This document shows positions 11,078-23,432 of a DNA stretch of 64,000 nt, piece after piece. Location: positions 1,054,001-1,118,000 of the forward strand of contig JAGTJL010000008.1 of assembly GCA_020746875.1 (NCBI GenBank). The letters run 5' to 3'. The DNA comes from Rhexocercosporidium sp. MPI-PUGE-AT-0058 (lineage: Eukaryota; Ascomycota; Leotiomycetes; Helotiales). Made by a program: the position numbers and the translations under genes. Under the pieces are notes generated by a model. It made no database searches and was not told the DNA's origin. It saw only the letters and a program-made list of their open reading frames with translations. How positions within the stretch are numbered: position 1 is the first letter of the stretch; every line of letters begins with the position of its first letter.

Positions 11078-12614
11078 ATGTCTTCTTTTCGAGACACCCA
11101 CCATGCAACAGACAACAAGTTCGGAGAGCTCAATCTCTCAATCACAGGCTTGGGAGTAGAGTATCCTCCATACCAGCTCCATCCAGAAGATCTAGACACC
11201 CTCTGCGGACGGCACTATCCAGACACGCCAGCGTTCGTCTCCCAATCCCAAAGAAACAGAATAATACCAAAGGATATAACTGACACTCGCCAGCATGGCC
11301 AAAGTCCGCGCCATAAACAACTATACCGGAATCGACAGCCGCTCAGCAATCGGCACGGTAGACCACCTGATGGCGAACATGGACCGCGCGCCCACCATCA
11401 AAGAACTCTGCGAAGTATTCCTCAAAGACGGCGTGGCGCTCGCGGTAACGGCTGCCCGGAAAGCCCTCCACGAAGCTCGGATCTCGCCCGCGGATATCAC
11501 GCACGTTGTCTCGACCACTTGTACGAATAGCGCGAATCCCGGCTTCGATCATTATGTGTGCAAAGGGCTGGGCATAACACAACCGGTGGAGAAAGTACTG
11601 CTGCATGGAATCGGATGTAGTGGGGGTCTTGCGAGTCTGAGAACTGCAGCCAACTTGGCGCTGGGAAGCAGTTTTCGTGGGAGGAAAGCGAGGGTTCTGG
11701 TCATTGCGGTGGAGATTAGCAGTTTGTTGGTGAGGAGCGAGTTGGACAGCGTGAACGAACTCCAGGAAACGAGGATTGGTATTACGCTCTTCAGTGATTG
11801 TGCGAGCTCGCTCGTCCTGAGTAATGGGATTGGTGGCGAGGACGCAGAGCCTGTGTACGAGCTGCTTGGGTGGGATCACAGGATGATAGCCGATACCGAG
11901 CAGGACTTGGGATTTGACGTCGATCCATTAGGTAGGAAGCGCTGTTGCCCAACAAATTCCCTCTCTCTCCCTAGAAGTCAGTACTAACAGATCCTGTTCG
12001 TAGGCTGGAAAGTCGTTCTCTCCCCTCGAGTACCCAAACTCGCCGCAGCAGTCGTATCACCAACCTTCACAGACCTCCTCTCGACCCTCCCAAATCTTCC
12101 TCCAAACTACAAGAATGCCTCCGATTTCGACTGGGCTCTCCACCCCGGTGGCGCCACGATCCTCTCCGGCGTCGAGCGCGCGATGTCCATCTCACCCGAG
12201 CACATGCGCGCAAGTTACGACACGTACATCAACCACGGCAACTCGTCCTCAGCGACCATAATATCAGTGATGGACCGCCTGCGGCAGAAGGACATGGATG
12301 AGATTGCGCCTGGAGGCAAAGTTAAGGATTTCGTGGTCGGATGCGCATTTGGCCCTGGTATTGCGATCGAGATGTGTATGCTGAAGAGGAATCTGAACCA
12401 TGTTAGGAGGACGCTGGTTACGACTGGAGAGGCGACGCCACCGGAGACGGAGAGTGAGGGGTCAAGAAGTGAGGGGGAGGCTGAGGAGAGGGATATCAAG
12501 GATGCGAAGGAGAAGGGTGCGCAGTTGAATGAGAAGTTGATTAATGTGCACCCCGAGGTGCCGGAGCAGAATGATTCTTTGAGCGAGGCTCTAAATGGCG
12601 TTGAGTTGGATTGA
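11078..12614 (+). CDS. Type III polyketide synthase (chalcone-synthase-like)
   Basis: Three exons (introns 11233-11293 with a GTTCGT donor, and 11932-12003) give 467 aa. Splicing restores PDTPAMAKVRAINNYTGIDS, the expected N-terminal region. The catalytic triad is visible: Cys160 in GIGCSGG, His311 in ALHPGGA and Asn344 in NHGNSSS. GFGPGI-type sequence (AFGPGIAIE) closes the fold near residue 395. The family condenses acyl-CoA starters with malonyl-CoA to alkylresorcinols or pyrones; the product here cannot be predicted. A C-terminal extension of roughly 70 residues, rich in Glu, Ser and Asn, follows the fold. No tailoring enzyme sits next to it, so it appears to act as a lone biosynthetic gene. 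Confidence 0.92.
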
Positions 12615-13502
12615 GGGCATCGATGTCTTCATTTAGGAGCCGAGTGGTGAGGTTGGTGGGCTAGACGAGGCACAGGATGGAAATACGCGGAACGTCTCGT
12701 GGAACATCTAGAACGAGTGACTTGGCTGCGAAGGAGATAGCAAAGATTTGATGACCTGGCGTTTCCAGAAGGGGGATGAATTTAATGATAGTATGGTGAG
12801 GTGGGATCTGTATTGTGTTTAGATTCATACGATGAGTATGGCAGAACGACTAGATCTGAATTCGAAAGTAAAGAGAGGTCTAGATATATCTAGATGTAGT
12901 ATACAAGTCTTAGCCTCAGCCTGAGCTACCGAGCTACTGCTTATCATTGGACAGCGAGTCTGTTTCCCCCACTCCAGAGATCTTCATCCCACCTCACCTC
13001 ATCGGGAGTTGCCTACCTATCTTCACATTCAACCTACACCGTGCAGTCTTCTCGTCTGTATCCTTTCCAAACTTCCAAAAAATCACTAAGCATCAGACTT
13101 CTACGGCATTGATCTTTATACTGTTCACTCGAGCCTCGGCCTCCGCCAATAGCTAGTGATATAATACATACAATTCAAGCACCTCTCCATATCGAAGTTC
13201 TCCTACCCGTCATCCATCTATCCGTCATGCATCCCTTCCACAATCCTTCCGTTTTATTCGTAGCGCTAAGAGTATCTCTCCCATCTTGCGAAGAAGCTAG
13301 GTATGTAACATGCGCAGCAATCACGCCTCATAACGAGTAGTCCACGAGGCTTGCAGGTAAAGGCCTAAATACCGAGAAACTCCAGTGTGCTATGCAATGA
13401 TCCCCATGCCTTCCTTAGCCCATGCTGCTTTAATTTTCTGTATCCCCGATAGCAAACAGCAGTTGAAATGCAACGACACCAATTGCAGCGTAAGAAACTC
13501 CA
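12615..13502. other. Intergenic, convergent 3' ends
   Basis: About 0.9 kb between the 3' ends of the PKS (plus) and the zinc-finger gene (minus). No supported ORF or notable repeat is seen. It should contain both terminators. Confidence 0.55.
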
Positions 13503-15369
13503 TCACGGTCCCATCATCTGCACATCGCCATCATTGTCCATATCCTCGTCTCTCTCATCCCCATCTCCATCACTATTCATACCCTTGTCATCATCCAGTC
13601 TTAAAAGCCGCATCCCGCTACTCCGCTCCTCTAATTCTTCACTATCGACATTTTCTTCATTCTCACCCTCCTCTGCCGCACCCGCATCTTCATCCTCATC
13701 CTCATCATCACTCGAAACCTGCGGTGGCAACATCCCCATCCCCCCACTCATGCTCTTCACATCCTGCTTCATCTCCGCCTTCTCCTTGAAGATATCCATG
13801 CCCTTCATCTTGCGGAAGCGTTTCTTGTTGAGTTCACTCGCGCGGCCTTCTTCGAGCGCTTGGTCTTTGACGGAGGGCGTTACTTGGTTGCCGTTCTCGT
13901 CGTTGAGCCAGAGGGGGTTGATAATGCCTTTGGGCTTGCCGGCTGTTGAGCTTTGGTTAGCAATCGAGGTTGTATGGAAACTGTTTCGGGGAAAACTTAC
14001 ATAGGTCTGTCCCCTTAGGTCCATCACCCATATGCCACGAGAACGGGATTATGTGCTTCACCTCCAGATGGTCTTTCCACTCCTGCCTACTCGCGAATCG
14101 AGGATGGTCATCGACGACTTTCTTCTCGCCATCTTCTCCCTCGACGACTTTCTTAGTGCCGCATTTGGCCCAAAGACATGGCACCTTTCCCCCAACTCGC
14201 TTCTTATGCAAGATGTGTAGATGTAGACGTAGCGTCTCTAGATTCTGCAGCTCGGCTTCACAACCCCTCCATTCACACTTGAAGGGGTAGAATTCAGGCA
14301 GTGGTTGCGCGATGAAGAGCTGGTGGCGGACTTTGAAAGGTCGGCCTTTCTTCTTATAGGTCGTAGGTGTGCTTGTACCGCTAGAGCTAGCTTTTGCTCT
14401 TGCTTTCGCTTTCAGTTCTGACTCGGCTGTTTTGAATGGCCTACCTCGCTTCTTCGGCGTGTGTTCTGCGGGAGGCTTATTGCCAAAGGGACGACCTCGC
14501 TTCTTGGGCAATGTGTTTGCTGGTCTTGGTTGTGAGCCTTTTGGTGGTCTACCCCTTCTGGGAGAGGACGATGTACCATCGGAGAGGTAGGGTCGGGCAT
14601 CGGTCATGGAATGGACTTTGCCGTAGAACTTAGCAGGACTTGTCGGGACGACTACTTGGAAATTTGACCCAGGCGAGGTTGCTATATTTGAAGTGCTTGA
14701 GAATTGGAGATTGCTTTGCCGGTATTGAGGCTGGTAATGAGATGGGTGTGTTGCGTTTGCAGGAGCGCGAAATGGTGCCTTGACTGGTTGATGAATAACG
14801 CTCTGGCGAGGTCCATTGTTTGTAGAAGAGCTTCCTCCTTGGCTTTGAGAGGTTGAATGGCTGGGCTTCTGAGGATAGCCGAATCTGCTGAATAAACCAT
14901 TGCTTTGAAGTTGAATGGGTCTTTGACTTCCATACTCAGTAGATGAATTCTCACCATGGCCATGTGAATTCAAGTTGTCTAGTTTATATTCGGATCTATG
15001 CGAGACCGGCTCAGGGGAGGGCGAAAGGATTGTCCTAGGCGCTGAATCTGCTTTAGGCTCGGAAGGTGAATTTTGATTATGCGAACCAGAAAAGCTTGGT
15101 CGATGAGAGAGACCATACGCTCCTGTGCCCTTGCCTACAGAAGCATAAGAGGTTGAATGACCTGGTGGTCTGATTAGTTCTGAATCAGAGTGGTTCGTGC
15201 TCACGTGGTACGTAGGTGCCGTAGAAGACTCTCCTTGAGCGTTCGACGAATATTCAGAAGATTGACGAGCATCTCCAGATCCACTAGACGAAGTGTTTTC
15301 GAGTCCAGTACCAAAAGAAGATCGATAGTTCCCAACAGTAGCATTTTGTACTCCATAAATTGGCGGCAT
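13503..15369 (-). CDS. AT-hook and C2H2-like zinc-finger protein
   Basis: Two exons (15369-14001 and 13942-13503, with a 58-base intron carrying a GCTAAC branch site) encode 602 aa. Residues 1-260 are a disordered Ser/Asn/Gln-rich region. Four AT-hook cores follow (RRGRPPKG, KKRGRPFGN, KKRGRPFKT, KKKGRPFKV, about residues 265-350), which bind the minor groove of AT-rich DNA. A Cys/His region follows: CEWRGC, then LRLHLHILH, a second CLWAKC, and HLEVKH. The C-terminus holds PLWLNDENG and a long acidic stretch (SSDDEDEDED and onward). This is a likely chromatin-associated regulator. The family is known only as conserved fungal hypothetical proteins, so target genes are unknown. Confidence 0.8.
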
Positions 15370-17233
15370 ATTTGCCTACTGCAAAGCAAAAGCTTCCGGG
15401 TTGATAAGATCCCAACGCAGCGTACTCAAATCAGAGTTATCGTCCACGTATTTGAAATGGTCTTTCGGTCTAAAGAGATGGTGGTTGAGACCCGGCCGAA
15501 CAGGGTGTTGACCTACAGCAAGTAGGACATCACGTGCGATCGTATCTCTGTAAAATCACTCCAATTAGCCCCCTAATTAAAAAGCAGAAAAAAGCACTCA
15601 GAATAAAAGCTATAATGCCAGGCATCCTGCAAATCCGCAAAGCCCGGAATAAACAGTGTTGTGGGAAGCCGGAAAGCGTTGAACATCCCAAACAAATAAC
15701 GATGTTAATAAAGCGTAACCTGCCTGCGGCCCACACCGGATGTCGCGAAAAGGTAAAAACGAACTCACAGATTATAGGTCGAATTGCTGCATTTGGCCGG
15801 CCACGCCAGGGGTTGCACGATGTCGGCGCGCTCTCGGAACGAATGGACAAATACGATAATTGCAGACAGCCCTCCTGATGCTTCCAGAGATGTCCGAGAC
15901 GTTGAGGATGCAGCCACGTCGGTCGTTGAATTAAAAGAGGGTGGAGGTGGTCGTAGTTGAAATCTCGCTGAAACGTCGTCGCCCGCCAATATTGCGCCTC
16001 CGTCCGCCGTATTATTACGGCTGAGTAGAGCTGATAAGCTAGCGCTTTTGAGCAGAGTTTTAATTGAAATATCAATGACGATTTGAAGCCGTATTGAAAT
16101 AAGTTTTGAAATAAGTTATTTGATTAATTACCTCGAAGTTTAAAAACAATTATTTGTAAAAAGTAAACTCAAGCCACTTATGACTCAATCAGATATTGGT
16201 CAGGTGATTGGAAGGTAATTTAGTTACTTTACTAAACTTCCCCGGATTTAGTAGAAGGAGAATTGCGTGGCAAACTTTCCAAAACAAAAAATTAAGTTAA
16301 AGTTACGTTTTAATGTTCATCCATTCTAAATATCGTTTCTTACGCACTAATTTTCTGTTCTTTTTTTATAAATTTACATTATTATAACCTCTGTGAATAA
16401 TCTCATCTTAATTTAATTTTTACGCGTCGCTTAGTCAGCTTACACTACGTAAGACTTGCTAGCCTGATCGCGATGACCAGACCCATTTAGCGCTAATTTG
16501 GCTTAGCGTTGCGCACTTACGCCCTCAGCCATAGCTGCCAGCCATCTACCTGCATGTCCAGAAAACCTCTCCTGCTTGGTGTCAATCTGAATGCTCTTAT
16601 TCCAGCAAGAAATACCCTGAACATGCGTCAGATAGCCAGCCCAGCCGCCTTGCTTCCAAGCTACTGGTCGGGTCAAGCAGACTTCTGTGAGAAAAGCAAG
16701 TGTTAGGAGCATCAACATCTATTAAATGCTTCGGGCCTAGACCATCAATATTTTTTTTTCAAGTCGAAGATATCAAGACCATGATGTCTTTGCTCTTGAA
16801 TAAACGAGTTACACCGCTAAGTATTTTCTTCACTCTTTGTAACAGGACTGCTTCTCTTGCATTGCTTTTATCTCAAACGACAGACTGTCTCTACACCTCT
16901 AATCCTCTTGGCATTGGTCTTTCTTACTCTTCTTTAGGAACTTGTAACGCAGCCTCATGACAGAAATCAAGAATGATCCATCACCACGAATGCCAACACT
17001 TCTATGCATACTCGATCTGGTTGAAACTTGGGAACTGTCAAGCATCTTGGTTTCCGTCGGTCCTGGGCTGGAGAATCCAAAATTTTGAAGCGGCGGTGTC
17101 AGCAGTCGATGTTGCTCGAAATGAGAACATAGCTGATGGTGGATTTGCCAGGTTTTGGCATGCTGTCTCTTGTTACAGGAGTGCAATAACACGCCTGCTA
17201 GAGTGCCCTGTCTCCACCTGACGATTGCGATCT
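15370..17233. other. Gene-poor, partly AT-rich interval
   Basis: About 1.9 kb with no supported gene. It contains the AT-rich block listed separately and scattered minus-strand frames (for example near 16899-17192) with no recognisable domain. An E-box-like ATCACGTG lies at about 15530-15537, upstream of the zinc-finger gene. Confidence 0.5.
16080..16460. other. AT-rich block
   Basis: This 380-base stretch is visibly far more AT-rich than its surroundings (runs of A/T, many TAATTT and AAATTA words) and has stops in every frame. Sharp AT blocks in Pezizomycotina often mark old repeats mutated by RIP, but no transposon reading frame can be seen, so the origin is open. Confidence 0.5.
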
Positions 17234-18613
17234 TTAATTGTTTGAATGGTTCTTAGCACAGCGAGCCGCTTGTATTTCCCGTGACTGTTGAAGGTGATCA
17301 TGTGCTAGAGAGGCCATGGTCTGGAAGGCAGGAGTCGCTGGAGGCTGTGCAGCAGGTGTCGAGCCTTTTGGCATAGAGAGTGACCGAGGTTGTGACCTAT
17401 GGCTCATTGAACGATGTGGCATTGAGGGTAACCCATGTTGTGGCATACGGTTTATTGAATGACGTGACGTCGATGGTGTCGATAGTTGCGACGTAGACGG
17501 TAGCCTAGGTTGTGACATCAAAGGCGTCGAATATTGCGGTATGGATGGTGGCCCAGGTTGTGGTATGGATGGGGGACCAAATTGTGACATCGGAGGCGTC
17601 GAACTTTGCAGTACGGTGGGAAGCAAAAGTTGTGACACAGAAGGTAACGAGGGTCGCGACATGAAGCGTGGCCAAAGTTTCGGGGGTCCGAATTCCGAAG
17701 TATCGTATTTGCTTTTTGTCCTTGGTGCTAAATCTCTCTCTTGCTTCCACTTCACCAGCCGCTGTTGGTACATATCCTGCGATTGTCTTTGTTGCAAATG
17801 GAGCTGCTGGTGAAGTAGATACTTTTGATCGCTTTCTTGCAGGTTCTGTATATTCTGCATGTGTTGTATCTGCCAGTTGCGTTCTATCTCGTGCGAGCTC
17901 TGTAATTGTTGCATCTGTTGCATATGTTGCTCGTGAAGGCTTACTAGAACCTCCTCTCGCCTTCGTCGCCTTTGTTTGGAACACTTTCTCGGCACCTGTT
18001 CCTGCACCGACGGAGCCGGTGAGGGTCGGGGGCCATTCTGCTCCACCTGAAAGTGTCTCGGAAGGAAAGCTGATAGTGGAAGAGATGGGTTCGGATTTTT
18101 CAGTTCTCCTTCAGAAGTATAATAATCTGCAGCAGTATAAAACATTGCAACAGGTCTCTCAAAGCGGCGTGTAGTGGAAGAGAGTATTCTTGATGCAGCT
18201 TCAAGCTCTCTGCTTGTCGGGGTGCTCGCCTTCTGATCATTGCTTATCTTCCTTGCTCTTTTTCTAACAGAAGTATTCAACAACTGCACTGGGCCGTTTT
18301 GCCTTTTGGGACTCTCGATTACAAACGCATCATCTTGCCCATCGTCGTCTTGTTGACCTTCACTTAGCCAGACAGTACTCTGCAAGCCTGTTTTCTTATA
18401 CTGCGTTGGAAGTAAAACACCGTTTCCGCCTGGTGTCGATGAACCAACATTGCTTCGATTACGCTCTTCCTCTGCAACTGCAGAGTTGTTGGCTACAGGA
18501 TGCATCCATCGCGGGTTCCGGATTTTACCAATCTTCTGATGGAACCAAGTCTTTCTTGAGACTGTTTTGGTAATGCTGGCCTGGGACTCCCTCAAATCTG
18601 GATTTGACACCAT
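17234..18613 (-). CDS. Gln-rich coiled-coil protein, function unknown
   Basis: An intronless ORF of about 459 aa from the first in-frame ATG (MVSNPDLRESQ); the open frame extends 42 bases further upstream without an ATG. Residues about 215-300 are a Gln/His/Met-rich helix (HEQHMQQMQQLQSSHEIER) that should form a coiled coil, preceded by a basic patch KQRRRRREE that could act as a nuclear signal. Residues about 310-430 are an imperfect repeat of roughly ten residues, with variants of PPSIPQ, STPLMSQ and LPSTSQ. No known domain is visible. Low-complexity coding of this type evolves fast, and I consider it a lineage-restricted orphan. Expression data would be needed to confirm it is translated. 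Confidence 0.6.
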   Translation of the reverse strand: MVSNPDLRESQASITKTVSRKTWFHQKIGKIRNPRWMHPVANNSAVAEEERNRSNVGSSTPGGNGVLLPTQYKKTGLQSTVWLSEGQQDDDGQDDAFVIESPKRQNGPVQLLNTSVRKRARKISNDQKASTPTSRELEAASRILSSTTRRFERPVAMFYTAADYYTSEGELKNPNPSLPLSAFLPRHFQVEQNGPRPSPAPSVQEQVPRKCSKQRRRRREEVLVSLHEQHMQQMQQLQSSHEIERNWQIQHMQNIQNLQESDQKYLLHQQLHLQQRQSQDMYQQRLVKWKQERDLAPRTKSKYDTSEFGPPKLWPRFMSRPSLPSVSQLLLPTVLQSSTPPMSQFGPPSIPQPGPPSIPQYSTPLMSQPRLPSTSQLSTPSTSRHSINRMPQHGLPSMPHRSMSHRSQPRSLSMPKGSTPAAQPPATPAFQTMASLAHDHLQQSREIQAARCAKNHSNN

Positions 18614-20862
18614 GGTACAACGAGCGCTACCGTCGATCAATCTCGATGTCTGCAATCTAGTGTTGACTATGCTCTCGAGTTCTCCACTCTACATCTCCGA
18701 AGCCTACTCAACCTGTGATAAGTCGTGTCTTTGGTGCAGCGTATCGCGTGCTGAAAGGAAACATTTGTTCAAGCAATAACACGAATTCTCCGGGTCTGAC
18801 AGGTAGCTACGAAAGAATCGTCCTAAAAGATATTGGTGAGGAGTAAGAAATAATGGGCATTATTGACCAAAGCTGCTCCTCGCGAGTGGTGATGACTATC
18901 GGGCATTGCTTCCTTCCCCCCTACAATGAGATATTCTCAAGATGCTCCTTCCATTTATACTCAACCCGAAGAAATCGGCCTCCCAACAGTTCAAACAAGT
19001 CGCCTCTCACCCCCACTTGCATATCTGGATACTCAGACTGACTGTTTGGTCCTATGCTCATAATACTGCGGCTCAGGAGAAAGATCGTTCCTTGTGACCA
19101 GAGTCTTGAATTTCAAACCCGATGGGTCCGCACTTTTCATTCAGTTCAACTGGCAGTCCATCATCACTTCTCCCCTTAGGGTCTTTATGGGGCCGTCCTT
19201 ACTTAACTTTAGCCCGCCGAGGCAGCCAGGACGAGACTCAAGTCCACGGTTCTAGACTCTTGGAATAGTCCTCAGGAAGGAAGGACAGCATCTCTTCGCC
19301 TTGATAGGTCGTGAGATTGGAGATCAACATTATCGTGCATCCCAAGGTATTAATAAGCTCGTACATTTGGCTCCCGAGCGAGTAAATGCAACTTGTCTCA
19401 TCTGCTTGTTTTATTCTTGTTTACTTCTGAGGAAAGGTTGATTCCTTCTTGACGTTCATTGGCACCGGTAATATCATCCCTTTCGTCCTTGCAAGGTCGT
19501 GCCTCGCCACTTTGCCTCGCACCTTTCAACTTGTTAAGATCGAAGACCCCTCCTCTGTTCGCTCCCACTTTGAGCACGGATCCATCCGAAGTCTGAAGGA
19601 GTCGTTATCAATCATTTTGAGTTTACACTATTAAGGCATACCCTGCTCGATCCGGCTCTCCTTGTCAGTCCTCTCCGTCAGAGGAAAGCCTGACCTAGTT
19701 TAACAAACGAGAACATTAAACATATCTCGAATACCACTTTATTTCTCCACTTTACGGACTTCCATAATAGTAATGATTTAAACATAAGTTTTAAAATAGC
19801 TAGGGTAATTGTAGGTTCAATTTTCACTAGTATTAATCTATCAAATGTTATAGAAATCGCAGCTTGTTTGAACTTCTCAGGGCTGTCAAAATCGGCCACC
19901 TTTTTCTCCGACGGAGAGTCAGTCTGATAATGCACATGTCCAGCATTGAAACTGCCGTGAGCACAGTTCATCTAGCCTTTTATCGTCCTCTGCAAAACAT
20001 GTACACTAAGGTAAGCTATTTCAATTAGAACACTCTTCAACGGTTCCATTTCGTCTATTCAGAACCCTGTTCGCTAGTGTACTGTACGCATCCACCAGGA
20101 CGACTATCTCTTCCAGTGAGCATCACCGACCTTTTTTCGTTGATTAGGGAACACAAGCTTAGTGTTTTCCGTTCGAAAATTCTCCTAGCTCCACGAAAAA
20201 CTCCCAAGGATCTGGCATCTGGAGTACCAATTTTAGGACTATCCAACGTGTGGAACTGCAAGATCACCCCAATACCGCCGGTATGGGCTAAAGCGGGGTG
20301 GAGTATGATTTTTAGACTCTCGATCGTGTCCACCTCCGTAAGATGGCCATCGCTATGGTCATATTCTCCGTATCAGGATCTTCCTCCGCTTATATCGCTA
20401 TCGAACGACCTCAAAGTTCGACGTCAGTGCCACTTGATCGGGCTGCGCGAGTTAGACGATTGAACAACTCGAGTCAGCATTTTCCTTGCAGACTCTCAAG
20501 TGAGCAGCGCTTTAAGGAAATGCCAGTGCTCGATCCATGAGAATGGGGAATAGCATCCGCTGCGGATCTAACCTCTTGTCGCGTCGCATATCTTGTATCC
20601 ACAGATTCTAGATACAATCATACAACGGCTTTCATTACTCAGTTTCAAACAGTATCTCCCTGTTCAATCATGTCTGCCATCAAAGCGTCCCCCAGCTTTC
20701 AAGAAAGTTTCTACATTTGGTTCTTAAGAAGAGCTCTGAAGTTCAACTTCGTTTGAGCGATAGTGACAGATTTGGGAAGTAACACATAATTTCCCTTGTA
20801 CCTCCATCTCGAACAAATTGAGAGCAGCATGCTCCTGCAGCTACGAAATTTCGAGAACGCAA
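18614..20862. other. Intergenic, no supported gene
   Basis: About 2.2 kb between divergent genes. Several frames of 60-130 codons occur on both strands (for example plus 20077-20463) but lack recognised motifs and convincing starts. The stretch 19680-19880 is AT-rich. The right end is the promoter of the RGS-LOV gene and contains several GATC words, including CTCGATCGTG near 20320. Confidence 0.5.
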
Positions 20863-23109
20863 ATGGAGCCAGCTAGCGCCCAAATTAGCCCTACGATTGC
20901 GGTCCATCGATTGTCTAAACAGCCTCTGAAAGATCATCTGGAGCTTTTTCATCGATCTCCAATCGACATATCGCTCGAGCCACCTCTCAACGCTACTACT
21001 CTCGACATGGCGGATGAAGTGCAAACAAGCACATCTACGACCGGAGACCCAGACACCACAGGAGAAGCAGAGTTCTTCGATCTCCAACCACCAGCCGCTG
21101 CAGCTAGCAGTGTCCGAATAGAAGATGTTGTGAAGCGGCTCTTTTCAGCAGAATATCTGCACTTTATTCTGGGCGATCATCTCTTGTTCTATCAATTTTC
21201 GACGTTCCTCAATCGCTTCAGACCGAGTCTGGTACCGGCTCTGATACGATATTTGGAGATGCGAAAAGCGATAAAGGCCATCGAGTACGCGAACGCGGTA
21301 GCCAGGTCGGTTCGGTGGCCATCACATACGGATTATTGCAAGTTTTCGCGTGTAAAAGCTGCGGCGACAGATGTTAGCTTCGAAGATTACGCTGCTAGGG
21401 AGTTACTTCTGCTTTGTTCGGAGGCTTTACCAGCCTTCGTCACCCATACGTTGATTGGGATTGTTAGTGATTACGTGGTGAGAGATATCACAGGCCAAGG
21501 AATTCCAATAATGCGTGATCTTGTAGGAAATCTGGCGGAAGTGTATTGTTTGACTGACCCATCGGTTCATGATAACCCCATAATATTTGCGAGTGAAGGT
21601 AAGTTCTTCCCCATTCTTCTCTCCTCTTCGAACACCGGGACATGAGCGTTAGCTAATCTACCTCACAGAGTTCCACAGAACGACCCAGTACGGCACAAAT
21701 TATGCAATCAACAGCAACTGCAGGTTCCTCCAGGGTCCAGAAACGGACAAGGATACAACACTACGATTGGCAAAAGCAATATCACTCGGACAAGAGTCCA
21801 ACGAGATCTTGCTGAACTAGTAACGCCGCACCTTCCAACCCAAAAATGACATTTAAACTGACAAATGCAGCCGCCGAGATGGAACTCCTTTCGTCAATCT
21901 CCTTATGTGTTCACCTCTCTATGACGATAAAGGTGCAATACGCTATTTCATCGGTGCGCAAATCGACGTGTCGGGCCTCGTCATAGACGGGCTAGGAATC
22001 GAGTCCTTCCGTGCCCTCCTCCACAACGACGAAACGAAACGCCTCGAGGCGACCCATGATGCAGAAAAAGGCCATCTACAATCGAAATTTTCCGCTCGCC
22101 ATCCGAGTAAGAAAACAGAAGAGTCTCTGTCAAAACTTCAAGAGCTGAGCATGATGTTCAGCCAAGAAGAGTCAGCCGTCGCCAACCGAAATAGTCGCGG
22201 AGGGGACGACTCGACAGATGCTGGCTCCGTCAGATCCGGCGTGCCGACGAGCGTGAAGAATAGAGGACAATCGAGACGTGTCATTGGCGGTGACGAAGTC
22301 ATGGATAACGGGCTCAATATCTCGCATCTTAATATAAGTAATCCAAACCCGATGAACATGAATCGTCCTGGGGTCTATAAACATGTAAGCGAGAAATGAA
22401 CCCCCCTCATCCTTCTCTGGCCTCTGAACATAAGACAGCATTCTAACAACTATAAAAGTACCTCCTCGTCCGCCCATACCCTTCCTTGCAGATCATTTTT
22501 GTCTCGCCTTCCCTCCGCATTCCCGGACTTCTACGTACTCATCTCTTCACCAAACTCGGCGGACCAACACAAACAATATCAGCTCTAGAGTCCGCCTTTC
22601 GAGATGGCGCATCAGTCACAGCCAAAGTGCTCTGGCTGCCCAAGAACACGCACGCTGGTGACAGGGGGCGTGGACCAGCGGAAGTAAAGCCAAGATTCAT
22701 CCGCTGCACGCCTTTGCTGGGAAATGACGATCGGGTCGGGGTGTGGATGGTGATTCTAGTGCCGGTGGACGGAGAGCCTATGCATAACAGCTATGGGAGA
22801 AGAGATCCGATATATGACATGGTGGATGAGATGGCGGGGGAGAGGAGACGCCTAGCTGGAAGTGGAAGTAGATCTAGGAATCCCAGTCGAGTGGGCTCGA
22901 TGAGGGGTTCCTCAAGTGTAGATATGGATGCAGATGGCGGGTTTGGACTCAAAAGGTCGAGGGGCTCTAGGACTGGGGCGCAGGTGGGACGAAGAGAGAC
23001 TGGGAGGGTTAATGGTGAGCCAGATGACAGGCAGCTTTACGCAGAATATTTGCGGAGTTCATCGGGTACGGGGAGCCGAGGGAGGGATGCCGAGGACGAG
23101 GAAGGATAG
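20863..23109 (+). CDS. RGS-LOV blue-light photoreceptor (BcLOV4 type)
   Basis: Four exons (introns 21599-21668, 21820-21870 and 22385-22458) encode 683 aa. Residues about 84-200 form an RGS-like helical domain (VKRLFSAEYLHFILGDHLLF, then a basic helix around RYLEMRKAIKAIE). Residues about 205-325 form a LOV domain: IIFASEEFHRTTQYG, then SNCRFLQG with the adduct-forming flavin cysteine at position 263, NYRRDGTPFVNLL and GAQIDVSGLV. A C-terminal region follows (YKHYLLVRPYPSL, then IIFVSPSLRIPG), ending in a Ser/Gly/Arg-rich tail. This order matches fungal RGS-LOV receptors such as Botrytis BcLOV4, reported to bind anionic membrane lipids in blue light. Exon joints all restore conserved LOV sequence, which supports the model. 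The start is the first ATG in frame (MEPASAQ). Confidence 0.9.
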
Positions 23110-23432
23110 TTTTCCTGCTGTGATTTGGGACTTCGATATCCACGAAGTATAATTCACTACACCATGATTCCATGTACGTCAAAAATAGCACCAGATTATT
23201 GATTTGCATGTTGGAAATTAAGCCGTCACTTCAACCCCCCGGCTGGGCACACAGAATTGCGTCTCATATACATTTTCAAGAAAAAGCTAAGCAATAAGAA
23301 AACTCTAAGCAGTTTTGAAACGTCGAACTTGACTTCTGTCAGCCTGTAGCCCCAATTGCAATTTCCCCCGGGTACCAAGTGTATGAGGGGTCGTGTCTGG
23401 ATGTTGATCGTTGCTACCCTGAGCTCTTCTTC

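Noticed and set aside
13468..14004. Plus-strand Ser-rich ORF opposite the zinc-finger gene
   Set aside because: It is the antisense shadow of the acidic Asp/Glu/Ser region of the real gene.
20077..20463. Plus-strand ORF upstream of the RGS-LOV gene
   Set aside because: No domain, equal-length frames on both strands and no clean start context; treated as intergenic.
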